From contig NC_050104.1 in NCBI RefSeq assembly GCF_902167145.1, positions 96,421,849 through 96,485,848 of the forward strand: a DNA stretch of 64,000 bases, in the 5' to 3' direction. A program made the translations under genes and the position numbers. The stretch comes from Zea mays (taxonomy: Eukaryota; Streptophyta; Magnoliopsida; Poales; Poaceae). This document shows positions 32,971-44,838 of the stretch, one piece after another. The first letter of the stretch is position 1, and every line of letters starts with the position of its first letter. Under the pieces are notes generated by a model. That model saw only the letters and a program-made list of their open reading frames with translations, made no database searches and was not told the DNA's origin.

Positions 32971-35900
32971 TCAGGCATCGCCCGGGGGAGGAGCGGCACC
33001 CTTGGCTTCGTCTCCACCCTCGGCGCTCTCTCCACCCTCAGCGAGATCTGGCCCGGCCCCGGACGGCGACGCAAGCAGAAGGATCTCCACCTCGAAGGAG
33101 GACGCCAGCACCGCACTCGGGCCCGCGACGGCCGCGTCAAGCCTCTAAACCTCGGCTAAGGCAGCCTCGTCTTCGTCGGGTAGACAGTACCCCTCGCTGA
33201 CCCGCTCCAGATCCACGTCGTAGTGGGAAGCGAGCACAGCGAAGGCCCTCCTAACGCCGTGATGCCCGCGCCGCCGCTGCTTCCACCTCCAACTCATCAC
33301 AGAGCAGCCGAAGGTCCGCCACCTCGGTGCTCAGTTGGGAGAGGTGTTCATTAGCCTCGGCAAGCGCAACCCTTAGGAACCGCAGTGAGCCCCAGACATC
33401 AGTCTCGCGGCGAGTGAACAGCGACTTGGTGGTGCTCACATCCATCAGTTCCTGAGGAAGGGAAGTAGGGTGTTACAAAGAATTCCCTGGTCACGCGAAA
33501 GGTATGCCTAAAATCCTTACCTGGAGGACCCTGGGAACGTCCCTGGAAAGGATCTCCATGGTCGACCGAAGCGACCCCATCGCCGCCTCGGCATACTCAC
33601 AGAGCTCATCCCGAGACTGCTCCTCCCGCTCATCGTCAAGCACAACGAGGGGTTTCGAGGCGCCGCGAGTCCAGAACCGGAGCGCCTGCCCACACCGCTC
33701 ATTGGGGTCGCGCCGCGCGGGGATAAGGTCGCAGCTCCCCAAGATGGCCCGCGGTTCTGCGCGCCCCTCCTCCAAGGCGTCGGGACCCCCTGATGGCGTA
33801 CTGGGCCTCCCCTCGACTAAGGAGGCGGGCTCCCGATCACCGACCTCGGCAACGGCGGTCGCCCTCTCCTTATGGCCGAGACTGGGAAGGTCGGAGACGA
33901 CCTCGAGCAGCGGCACTTCAGTCGTCCCAGCATCAGCGGCGACGGGTGGCTCCACGGGCAAAACAGCGACGGCCTCGGCGGAAGCTAGTGCCGGCGCCGG
34001 CAACACGACAGATGGGCTCGAGACAGCGGCCACGCCAACAGCCTCCCTAGCGCGATGGCCGCCCCGATGGAAGGGTCAGCCTGGGAGGCTTGCTCCAGGG
34101 CAACTCATGCTGCCTCGGCCCCCCGCTTGAGGGCGTCTTGTGCGGAGGCCAGCCAACCGGCGTGGCGCGCTGCAGCGTTGGCTGCAGAAGCCGGCACCGT
34201 TATAAGGGCCTTCCGGGGGGCCAGACCGGCCGAACCATGCCTCCGTTTGCTGAAAGGGAAAGGTAAAGCAGGATCAGGACACACGAGAAGGAGCCAAAAC
34301 AGAGGTATCCTCAGATACTTACCCACTCCGGACCAAGGACAATCGTGCCTACGGGGAGGCCCCTCGGGCCTCGGTCCCCGCAGGCGCCGCTGAGGTTCGC
34401 CCCGCTGCTGGCTTCGGCGCCGTTCCCACCTCGGGCACCCGGGGCACCGAAGGGACGGCCTGCCCAGGCGCCGTCACGACGGCCCAAGGATCAACCTCCT
34501 GTATAGCCGGCACGGGCGACTGCTCTTGGAAGATAGGCGGGTCGGCCTGACTCCCCGGAGTCACCTCAACTACCTCGACCGAGGGGTCAAGTACCCCCTC
34601 GGCCTACCCCTGCTCTTCGGACCAGGACCCTGATGTCCCGGCCCCAGATACCGATGGCGCCAGCCCACTTGGAGGCTGGCTCAACGACCCCTGGCCTAGC
34701 CTCAGATCCGGGCTGAGGCCAAGGCGGGCCGCCATGTCGTTGTCCTCGTCATCATCGTCATCATCATCGTCGTCAGGCGTCTCCGGCGACAACTCCCTCG
34801 GGAGCCCGTCCCTCTCCTGCCTCCGACGGAGCCTCTCCAAGGCGTCCCGAGCCCGCATTCGCTCGCGATCCCGGGCCTTTTCCGTGTCCTTCTTCTCCGC
34901 GGCGACCCTCCGCACGGCTCGGTCCACCGCGTCCTCCGGGACCGGTGGCAGGGAGGGCTTGTAAAACCCCAACTCCTGGAGACGAACGGAAATCCCGACG
35001 GTGAGAATCAAAGGCAACCCGACACAAGATAGGAGAAGGAGCGGACACTCACCAGGGACACGTACCCACGCTCGGAACGCATCATGGGCTAGGTAATGGC
35101 GCTGGCATCCAACCTCCCTACCGTGCCCGCTACCCGCCTACGTAGGTCGTCGACAGAGAGGGAGGCCGAGGACGTCTGCGAACCCTCCAAGTCAACCCCC
35201 GGCTTCATCTCCGAGAGCGGCAACCGCCGCTCTGCAAAGGGAAGCACCCTCCGGTGATGGATGGCGGCAACCACCCCCGCGGCGGTGAGACCCCATCTCG
35301 TAACTCCTGCAAGGCCTCCAGAAGGGGCTGGAGTTTCTCCTGCTTCTCGCGCGTGGCCCCCCAGCGCCAGTTGCTGCCGGCGGCAGTCACCACTCATTGA
35401 GAAAACGACGGGAGCCTTCCATCGTCGTTCCGGAGGTAAAACCACCGGCGCTGCCACCCCTTGTTCGAAGACACAAGGATGGCGGGGATGTACTGCTGCG
35501 CGCGCCTCTGCCTCAACTGGAGGGTGCAGCCACCGGCCCGCACCGCCATGCGGACCTTCTTTTCCCCCGTCGTCAAGGCAAAAAGCTCCACGGAGAAGAG
35601 ATGGGTCCACAGATCCCAATGGGGGTCAATCCCCAAAAAGCCCTCGCAAACCGCCGCGAAGATGGCCGCTTGCGCAATGGAGTTGGGGTTGAAGTTGTGC
35701 AGCTCCACCCCGTAGTAATGCAGGAGCGCCCACATGAAACGGCTCGCTGGCACTCCGAACCCCCGCTCGTGGAAGGAAACGAAACTAACCACATACCCCG
35801 GCGGCGGAGTCGGGACGGCCTCGCTCACAGGGACCATCCACTCCGGCTGCGGGTCACCGGAGAGGGGACGGAGCAAACCATCGATGACTAGGGCCTCCAG

Positions 35901-35975
35901 ATCGTCCACCGTGACAGTGGAGAGAGGCCACGGGTCACGCGGCGAAACAACGGTCACCCGGTCGGCCATCGCCAA
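32971..35975 (-). pseudogene. Antisense multi-exon gene of the flip-like element (putative gypsy-type transposon, Transposase_28-like)
   Basis: The gene runs opposite to the LTRs. Exon 1 starts at ATG 35975 (MAMADRVTVVSPRDPWPLST) and includes the block FVSFHERGFGVPASRF, LHYYGVELHNFNPN and GWQRRWFYLRND. I recognise this as the grass protein family labelled putative gypsy type transposon (PF04195). Three short introns have clean GT-AG sites: 35052-34976, 34322-34250 and 33520-33452. Later exons are acidic, charged and coiled-coil-like and end at TGA 32971-32973. Lesions include TGA 35394-35396, a one-base frameshift near 35296, TAG 34604-34606 and another frameshift near 34050-34150. The biochemical function of the family is unknown despite its name. 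Confidence 0.7.
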
Positions 35976-36456
35976 ACGAAGGGGGTGGAGGCGGAGCGGA
36001 CAAGGTGCGCGGTTCTCTTTTCTCTGGCCTTTCTCTTAGGTTGCGGAAACCAAAGCATTAGGCGAGCAGCCGAGTAAAGAACCACCACCGGCCCCTCCTC
36101 CGGGTATATAAAGGCCCAGGCGAGATTCGTTCAACACTCCGCCTGAACCCGCCGCGAAATTCAAACTCGAAGGCGAAACGCCCGTTCCTCGAACGACTCG
36201 CACACACGCAACGGCCGCCCCGCGAACCACCCGTCCCGTCGCATTAACTCCTCGGCAGGGCAAGCGCCACCTTTGGCAGGCGAAGCAGGCGTCGTTTCAC
36301 CTCTGCCATGATGACCGCGTCAAAAAAGGTGCGCCACACCGTTTAAATTCATATCCTTTTCTTCTTCCCCTTTCTCTCTCTTGCTACAGGGACCGGGAAA
36401 GGGGATATTTCGAAAGGGATCCTTCTCCGCGAAGGAAGCGGGCCCCGAGCCCTCCT

Positions 36457-36668
36457 ACTGATCAGGGGTTCGAAGGCTGGCCCCTCGGAAGGGTTCGACA
36501 GCCGTCCCAGAGCACTCGGGCTTCAGGCTCATTACTGATCAGCGGTTCTAAGGCTGGCCCCTCGGAAGGGTTCGATAGCTGCCTCAGAGCACTCGGGCTC
36601 CACGCCCACTACTGATCAGGGGTTCGAAGGCTGGCCCCTCGGAAGGGTTCGACAGCTGCCCCAGAGCA
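36457..36668. repeat. 77-bp tandem repeat, about 2.75 copies
   Basis: Units starting ACTGATCAGGGGTTCGAAGG and containing CTGGCCCCTCGGAAGGGTTC follow each other at 36457, 36534 and 36611. They lie between the antisense gene promoter side and the 3' LTR. The surrounding 35976-36456 and 36669-37383 hold no supported gene. Confidence 0.88.
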
Positions 36669-37383
36669 CGCACAGCAAGGGATGACTCTGGGTACGTCCG
36701 ATACATGGCCGAGGCTCGGGCTACGCTCCCGAGGTACCCTAGGACATTTCCGAGACCAGCAGGAGCGATTTTGTAACGGAATCCCATCAGAGGGAGGCAT
36801 CGAGCCCTCGGACCCTATCAAACGGGACCGGGTCCGGCAAATCAACTGCAGGTACTTTTGAAGTGTGCCTCTAGGCCACTAGCCGACCCTTATCGAATGG
36901 GGCACGGGCGTCCACTCGGATCACCTGTTAGCAACTCACTAGAGACACCATGTTTGGCGCCCTCCGAGGGCAACATGGCGCTTTCCCCCCTTCCTCCTTG
37001 CGGAAAGGCGACGAAGGGGCGTATGATAAAAGTCGAGACAGTCCTTGACCGTCCTCTCGCTCCGTGTAGAGGCTCGGGGGCTGCTCTCGCAAACCCGGCT
37101 ACGGCCAAACCGTTGACAGCGTCAACAAACCAGCCTGAAAACTCGGGACCTGACCATGCACCCGGGCTACTATCAGATCGCATGAGGGAACAACCAGACC
37201 AGCCAAGGCATCACGAAAGGCATTAAGACCTCAGAGGAGTCAAACCACTCCTCCGAGGCCTCGGGGGCTACACCCGGCGGGTGCGCTCGCGCGCACCCAC
37301 CGGAACAAAGTGTAACCGAGAAGGGCCGGTCCCCTCGCAAAAAAGTGTGGCAAAGCCTCCAAGCGAGTACCAACACTCCCTTT

Positions 37384-37399
37384 GAGGCTCGGGGGCTAC
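37384..37399 (+). other. Polypurine tract of the flip-like element
   Basis: GAGGCTCGGGGGCTAC directly precedes the 3' LTR start TGTCGGGTACC at 37400. Confidence 0.7.
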
Positions 37400-37634
37400 T
37401 GTCGGGTACCGTAATTAGGGGTACCCCCAACACTCCTAAACACGGCTGGTAACCACCATCAGCACAAGCTGCAGAGACTGATGGGCGCAATTCAGGTCAA
37501 GGCTTCGTCTACTCAAGGGACGCGATCTCACCTCGCCCGAGCCCAGCCTCGAGCGGGAACAGTAGTCCAGGCGAATTCATGCCTCGCCCGAGGGCCTCCT
37601 CAAGCAACGGGCGCGCCCTCAAACTCGCCCAAAT
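37400..37634 (+). repeat. 3' LTR of the flip-like element, first part
   Basis: Nearly identical to 31607-31842. It is interrupted after CAAAT (37630-37634), the target duplication of the nested LTR. Confidence 0.9.
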
Positions 37635-38399
37635 TGTGACACCCCAGGTGTCAGTTTCGTGTTACGTCGCGAGATTTATCCTAATCTCGGATGCTCAGTA
37701 AAAATTTCTATTTCTCACTCGCGTATGTCCCTGATTATCCAGATTATTCATTCACGTTTCACCGAATTCGGAGTTACTCAGTCTCACAGAAGGCCAATTT
37801 TGGAGCCTGTTAAAACTTTTATCCTCGGCACAAATGCGAACTCAAAAATCATTCTCGAATTATAATTCTCATATGAAGCTCATTTAATCAAACTCTCGAC
37901 GGCTGTTAATTGGTCTGAGCCCGAGTCTAAATCCTCAACCTTCGATCTATGTCCAAAAATTAATCCGACTCCGTACTCTCACACGAAATAATCAATATGT
38001 CGTCCTCTGAACAAATCTTACTCGACTCAGCTTAGCATCTCTGTATCCAATCCGATTTCAAAATCAACATCGGCAACAATTTTTATATATCACGATTCGC
38101 TTTCTCCGGCTAAAAATCCAAAACCGATCAAATCTCAGGATGGTTTATTTTCGATTTACGCGTAGGGAATTATTTTCAAGCGAAATCTAATTAGACTCTC
38201 GGCCGAATTAATTGCTTAATCGTCCGTTCGCCGAAATCTATTTCGCTCTGTTTTGCGTACAGACGAAATCCGCAGGAGCATTTTTAATTCCGGAAAATAA
38301 TTTAGCGCGACCCGATTTGGATTTTGGGCCAAGCCATTTCAGCCCAATAGGCCCACTAAGAAAAACCCTAGCCCTCACATGTCTATAAATAGGATCCCT

Positions 38400-39240
38400 C
38401 TCCCCTTGCACTTGGCAACTTTGCACTCCCACCCCTCCATTTCTTTCAGCCGCCACAATCTTGCTTCCCTGTCTCTTCTTCCTCACGACAGCAGCACACA
38501 CTCCTTCTCCCACATGGCAGCGCGCAGGAAACTCTCCCCTGCAGCCGTCAAGCCACCAGCGCAGGGAGCCTTCTTCTCCCATGGAGCTCGGCACCTCCCG
38601 CAGCAAGGGTGGAATCCCATGGCGTCCAGGTTCCTTGCAGCCTCCCTCCTCTCCGTTCACAGGCGCATGGAGCAGCAGCGGCTCCATCTCCCTGGCTCCT
38701 CGGACACCGAAGCTCCAGGGCCGCGCCGTCTCCATGGCCGCCCAACATCCTTGATGGTCGAACTCCCCTGCTCCATCTTCTAATTCCTGCTCCCAGTCGT
38801 TGGTTCAGGCACAAGGGGCTTCCCCCTTGGCAGCCCACCTGGCCGCCATTTTCTCCAGGCGCAGGCGCCCGGGACAAGCCGCGAGCCCCTCTGCTCCTGC
38901 TCGTCCATGGCGCCTCCCACGGCGCGGGCGCTCCTCTGGTCCAGTGCGCGCGAGGAGATCCCTCCAATGCCGCACCCAAGGTCCGCTCCCGCCTTCCCCT
39001 TGTCTTGCGGATAGCCATGGCGCCTGGGGCCCCCTGCATCTCCCTCCTCTCTCCTGCTCCCTATGGCGCGCTGTAGCAGTGCCGAACTAGTTCCATCCTC
39101 CATCTCATCGATGCGTCCCCTGCTCCATTGCTAGCAGGAGGCCAGCGCCCCCCCCATTTGGCCGCCATCCACCTCTGTGCTCGTCCCTCCGCGTGCGACG
39201 TCAACCGATCTGTGCAGCGAGCAACACCCTCGGTGAGCTA
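38400..39240 (+). other. GC-rich leader block inside the 6.4-kb LTR
   Basis: Directly downstream of the TATA box the composition changes to GC-rich with several overlapping open frames (134, 155 and 97 codons plus; 165 and 163 minus). None shows a family I recognise, and codon content is low complexity (Pro, Ala, Arg, Ser). The block ends near a good splice donor, CCTCG|GTGAGC at about 39230. It may be the transcribed first exon or leader of the LTR, or captured DNA. Confidence 0.4.
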
Positions 39241-41141
39241 CTAGCTGTCCTGCGTTTTTTTTGTGTTCGATTTAATGGCCGCACCTGCAAATCGTGTAAT
39301 AAACTGTGTCGTGCTTGCAGCCGTGTCGTCATCACGCCTCGCGCGTCGCTCGTCGGCAAAGAGCCCCGTCTGAGGGCATGCATGTGCAACTCCGATCGGA
39401 TTTCAGCCAGGTTGTTCGCTTTAAATGATTGGCGACTTGTTTTATTTATGTGGTTGGTCGATGACGTGTGTGTGTGTGAATATGTGCGTGAAATTATAAT
39501 TGTATGAATGAATACGTATATAGAAGAAAATGAAGTAGAACGAGAACTCGGATGTTTTTATATTTTGGTAGGAGCACATTTGCGGTTGGAGAACAAGAAG
39601 TTGTTGATGTGTGCGATTTGTAGTTTGTCTAAATACGTTTTGGTCGATGTGGTGTGTATTGGTGTTTGAATATATATGGTTGCGATGATTCATTTAGGTG
39701 TCACGAGGATGGTTCGTGGATGGTATTAATCGTTTGTTAAAATACTTCGTCATAAAGCAGTGTGTTAGTCGTGGTAAATCTAATAAAGCGTAAAGCATGT
39801 GGTGGTTTCCGCTGTCGGCTAATGAGTTAGTCTATGTAAATATATTTTATGTATTCATCATGGTGTAGGTTAGAGTGGGTTGAAAATATAAATTATGTCA
39901 CATATGATTAAGTGTTTCAAAGGCGAATGTACGAATAGTCAGTTGGTGTTTCACTCGTCTAATCGCTAAGTGTTGTCATAAATAATTGCGCTAAAATTTG
40001 GTTATAAGAATGCAGTGGTCACGTGGTGTGTTTGGGTGTGACAAGTAGATTAGGAGTGTGGGGTCTGTCGAAGCACTGTGATGTCAAACGTGTATATCGA
40101 AGTGCATTGTGGTGGTAATTACGTTAAGTTAATCGGTAGTGTCTCGAGTGCATGCCACAACATGGTTGTATGCGAGACAAGGTAACATAAGGTGTGCTCG
40201 ACACGAATGTTCGGTCGACATAAGTAGGAAATTGTGTTTGCTTATTTAGAGAGGTGGTGACATGCCGAAGTAGTCATCGCTTTCTCAATATTTATAAGTC
40301 GAATCGAGTCGATGCGTATTTTGTGTTCATTAAATTATGCTTCGCATATAATGTGTGATTGTGCTCACGGATTCGAGTAGACACTTCAAGCAAGTCAAGT
40401 AGGTTTGTGGTATGAGTTGTGTAATGGAGTTAATTATTTTAGGATAATTATTGAAATGCTCTGTTCGTATGATAAACATGTATGTGTTCATGATTGGGAA
40501 GTAAATGCATGGTGATTGTGAGTTGGAGACTAGTAGTTTACGATTCGTATGATTTGGTCGGTGTGCGAAAATACTTGTGAATATGAATGTTTATAAAAAT
40601 GTTGTAGTGTATGTGGTGTCTCGAATTGTGATAATAATAGGCAAGCCGACGGGTATGCTGTCTAGCGGGCGGTGTCGTTGTTCTAGCTAGTCGACTCTTA
40701 GATGACCTTGGTTAAGCTCATAGTCCCGATGATTTGCTTGTTGTGGTCTAAATGTGTATGATTATGGTCGCGGGTAAAAATCTGTAGTGCTCATGTGGTG
40801 TCTAAACTAAAATGCGGACTAGTGGATGAAAAGCGCTTAGATATAAGTATATGCCGGATTTGATGATTGTGGTGAATGCGTTTGTTAACTGAATGTGGTA
40901 ATTTTAGTGCACTAAATGATTTGGATAAAATTTGTAAGTCTACTTGTTAGTCCTCATTTAATTAATTCAACTCTAACAATTGTCGAAGCGTTAGAACAAT
41001 TCGAGCATCTAGAACGCCGCAATTCTTGAATTATATAGAAGCTGAAATGTATTGATTGCTGTTTTGGGCTGCACGTACTGTTTTCGGTGTGCTGTATGTT
41101 TGATGAAATAAATTATGTTTTATGTAGATATGTGCTATAGA

Positions 41142-41985
41142 AAAGTGGTAGATAACTTTATTATCTTGCTGGTGTTAAAATTTGACAGCCATAGGTCTGA
41201 CGGTTTAAGAGTTATGCTGTTCACAAATTCAGTAACTGAATCTGTCCAAATTCTGTACAGATTTCAGAAACTGTATTGTTTGTTCAATTTAATGTTACAA
41301 TCTGTTCATGATCATTATAAGAAAGTTGTAGGTGCTTTTCTTATCTTGCTTGTGTTAAAATTTCGTAACTAAAGGCCTGACGGTTTAAGAGTTATGAATT
41401 TTACAACTTGGTTGCTGTGTTCTGTCCACTGACAGAACAGATTTCGAAAACTGAATTGTTTGATTCAGTTCAACATAGAATCAATTATTGGTGATTATAA
41501 AAGTTATGTAGTACTTTTCCCAAGCTTTCCAAAAAGTCTTGGATCACTATTTTTGGTGGTCTGAAGATTAAGTTACATGTGTTTGAAGTGTGAAGACTGA
41601 ATCTGTCCAGTTTTGGACAGCACAGCCTTCATAGTGTATTTTACCCTTGATACATATTAAACTAGCAAATGATGTTTATAAATAATTTGTAGAACATTTA
41701 ATTGTCTTTCCAGAAAGTCTAAAATCACTTTGTTTGGATGTCTGAATCTTTAGTTATGAATTTTTAAATTCACAAGTCTGAATCTGTCCAAATCTGGACA
41801 GATCTGTTGTGTTAGCACTTTTAACCTTGCTAAGTGTTGAATCTTGTTAAGGTGAAAATACCAAAGTTGTAGAGAACATTTTAAGCTTTCCAGAAAGTCC
41901 TAGTTTGCTATGTTTGGATTAATATTTGAAAAGTTATGATTAAAACAAGTGACTGCTGTATTGCTGTCCAAAAATTCTGCTAGTG
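41142..41985 (+). repeat. Periodic array, about 180-bp diverged modules (5 copies)
   Basis: The motif AAAGTTGTAG or a close variant starts at about 41142, 41322, 41500, 41681 and 41863, that is, every 178-182 bp. Each module continues with AGCTTTCCAGAAAGTC-like and AGTTATGAATTTT-like blocks and a dyad of the form CTGTCC...GGACAG. Similarity between modules is low, so the array is visible by phase rather than by identity. Confidence 0.75.
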
Positions 41986-44016
41986 CGCTTTTGAATGTTT
42001 AGTTCACCATTTTGGCTAAAAATGCTTAGTTAGCGCTTAACGGACATAGACTTGTGATGGCTAAACTTAGGTTAACATGTGTTCCGTGATTAATGTGCTG
42101 GCTTGCTGTAGTTGGTTGTGGATATAAGTTTTGTAGTTATTGATGCCTATGTCCTGTTTAAACGTACGTTGTCTTGGTTGCTCTTGTGTGGTCAATAGGA
42201 GAACTAAGGAAAAGCCGTAGCAAGTTAAATAAATGTTCATACGTGTGATGTCCTGTTGTGTTGGTTAATTAAAAGTAGTAATCGTCGTCCTTCCAGTGGT
42301 GTCGATGTTGTGCGCTCGATGAAGTGTAGATATCTAATTCTAACATGTGGTTGTTTACGGAGTCTTCCAATTAAATGTTTAGTTCACCACTGTGTCTTTG
42401 TATATCTTGTGCTACTTTCATTATATTCATCCATATGCATCTTGCACCTCATATAGGACCGAGAGATGATGATCGAGCCAGTGATGTGGTGCCAACCACA
42501 AGATGCAGTGGTGGACGACCTGAAGACTGATGGACTTAACCAGTGGATGCTCGCCAAGCGAGCACCTCCCCCCCAGCAAACACTATCTAAGTGTTAAAAA
42601 TTAAAGGCAAGCCCCGGTTTTATGCATAACCGTTTATATATGCTATTTTACTACACTTAATGTTTGTAGGCTTGTACTGTGCACTTAAGTGTAGGAGTTG
42701 ACTGAAACCCTAGTTGCATGAACTCAGGATTCCTTTTGAGATGGATACTAGTATGCTAGGTCGAGTAGCTGCTTTACTAATTAGGGATCTCGGTAGAAGT
42801 CGAGTGATTTTTCTAGCACTCGCGCGAGGTCAGGAATTGGTTGTATCCACTTTGATAACAGAATGATGATGGTCTGTGGACACGGGTCCATGGGGACGCG
42901 TGGTCTACGAGATGAAAATTGGAATAAGGATTAACGTGCGGATACCTGTGTCAAGCGTTTGAACGTACTAAACATATGCCGAGAAATATGGTAAATCGGT
43001 AAGCCTAGTACCTGATTGAACCTGGCAGTGGACTTTACCCCTCACGCGACCTGAGACGAGGTCTCCCATTCCGGTTATGGTGGGTACAAGTGCGGTCACT
43101 GCACGACGGCCAGTCGGGGTCAGTGAGGCATTGTACGCCAAGGCGGTGAGCCCTGATCTGCTGACGGGGAATCGATGGGGACGGTTGATATGTGTGGGGA
43201 CGGAGTGCCCCTGCATGTCGTGTGTTTAGGTTTACCTTGCAAGGATAAAAACTCGATTCGAATCGTCTGCTTCTCGCAGCTAATGAGACTGCTTGATCCA
43301 TTGTACTGCATTGAGTAACAAGTGGAAATGTGATGAGTTGACAAAAGATGTTGATTGCTAAATTTGCTTGATACCATGAATGAGTAGATAGTACACCTCT
43401 AGTCTTAAGAGAGTCACACTTAAACTTGACAAAGCTAAAACTTGATTTTTAGACTCAGCTAGTGCCTTTGGCAACCAAACCCCACAGCCAAACAGCTGCA
43501 TGTCTAGAGGTAGAGGAGTAGACTCCTCACACCGGGTAAGTCTAGCTGAGTATTAGTATACTCAGCCTTGCTTGTGGCACAATTTTTGCAGGTACTCCTT
43601 AGGTTGATTGGTTGCTGGTGTGACTTGGCCTTCATCCCTGCCACCGGGATAGATGGTCGAGAGGGTTATTGCTTCCGCAGGAGAGGACCAGGAGGAGTAG
43701 TGTGGCCAGGCTTCGCCATGTTACTCGGTTCTTCTCCGTTAGTTATTTCCGCTGCATTAAAATTTATGATTATTATTTTTGAAACTCCGATAATGTAATC
43801 ACTAATGATACTTATTAAATTTGTGGTATTATGTTTTATTGTATTTCTCTGTGCCTCACCTTCGAGTGAGCTAGTGGTATTCGATCCTGGTTAAGTGGCT
43901 TTATCGGACTAGATCCGAGGGACTGACGTTTTATTCCTGTTTAAGTGTGGTCTAGCCCCTAAGGTGAGACTTGGGCACTTAAGTTGGAATAATTCGGGCG
44001 GTTCCGCCACACAAAT

Positions 44017-44833
44017 CCCAGCTCGGGCAGGCTTCGTTGTGAAGCAACCTTGCCCAAATCGCCTCACCAACCGACCGCATCGCAGGCGCATTCAATGCGA
44101 GGATCACCTGACCCCTTATCTTGACACACGCGCCTCAGTCGGCAAGGTCGAAGTGACCGTAGACACTTCGCCCTTCCACTGACCGACCTGACAGGAAAAC
44201 AACGCTGCTCGCCCCTCTCCGACTGCTGTGCCACTCGCCAGGGTAAGGCTGACAACAGCTAAGTCTAGCCTCAGGCGCAACAGGAAGCTCCGCCTCGCCC
44301 GACCCTAGGGCTCGTCCTCACCCTCGGCCTCGGAAGGTGGTCTCCGCCTCGCCTGACCCCAGGGCTCGGCCTCACCCTCGACCTCGGAAGGTGATCTCCG
44401 CCTCGCCCGACCCCAGGGCTCGGCCTCAACCTCAACCTCGGGAGGAATCGCGTCCTCGCCCAACCTCGGCCTCAGGAGGAGTCTCCGCCTTGCCCGACCT
44501 TGGGCTCGGACCGACCGCGCCACGGAGGATACATCATTACCCTACCCCTAGCTAGCTCAGGTTACGGGGGAACAAGACCGGCGTCCCATCCATGCTCGCC
44601 CCGGTAACAAGCAATGATGGCTCCCCGCGTGCGTCCATGACGACGGCGGTTCTCAGCCCCCTATGGAAGCAAGGAGACGTCAGCAAGGTCCCAGCATCCC
44701 CCCTGGCGCAGGATAACATGAGCCGCGTTCTTCCCCCCTTGTGTTCCATCTCGCGCCAACCCATCTGGGCTGGGGCACGCAGCGACAATTTTACTCGTCG
44801 GTCCAGGGACCCCTCGGGGTCGAAACGCCGACA
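44017..44833 (+). repeat. 3' LTR of the flip-like element, remainder with internal deletion
   Basis: The LTR resumes after the second CAAAT (44012-44016) and ends CGCCGACA. Compared with the 5' copy, about 300 bp including the TATA box are missing at a junction near 44697; GCA is shared at the two breakpoints. It supplies the true LTR end that the 5' copy lost. Confidence 0.85.
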
Positions 44834-44838
44834 ACCTT

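Larger units (their letters stand above)
37635..44011 (+). mobile_element. Solo LTR of an unusually large gypsy-type LTR (6,377 bp)
   Basis: The segment starts TGTGACACCCC, ends GTTCCGCCACA and is flanked by the 5-bp duplication CAAAT on both sides. No primer site, gag or pol motif and no second copy of either end occurs inside, so it behaves as one LTR. Plus orientation is supported by a TATA box (TATAAATAG, about 38386-38394) near the left end and by shared features with the LTR at 51009-57749 read on the minus strand. It contains a GC-rich block (about 38400-39240), AT-rich DNA (39240-41140), a roughly 180-bp periodic array (41142-41985) and a 3' segment with GCAGGTACTCC near 43590. Lineage is probably Del/Tekay-like, tentative. 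Confidence 0.75.
31607..44833 (+). mobile_element. Flip-like gypsy element, deleted for gag-pol, about 6.8 kb without its nested LTR
   Basis: The LTRs start TGTCGGGTACCGTAATTAGG and end CGCCGACA. The target sites are GCCTT (31602-31606) and ACCTT (44834-44838), one mismatch. The 5' LTR (31607-32849) has lost its end. The interior begins in sequence equivalent to the region downstream of integrase in the huck-like element, so the whole gag-pol block is missing. What remains is an antisense gene (35975 to 32971), a 77-bp tandem repeat and the polypurine tract. The 3' LTR (37400-37634 plus 44017-44833) is split by a solo LTR. The name flip is a tentative family assignment. Confidence 0.8.

Noticed and set aside
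33504..34130. Plus-strand open frames over the antisense gene (208 and others)
   Set aside because: They are shadows of the minus-strand exons. The splice sites and family similarity are on the minus strand.
39193..39507. 104-codon plus-strand frame in the 6.4-kb LTR
   Set aside because: There is no family similarity, and it is flanked by AT-rich LTR sequence; chance length.
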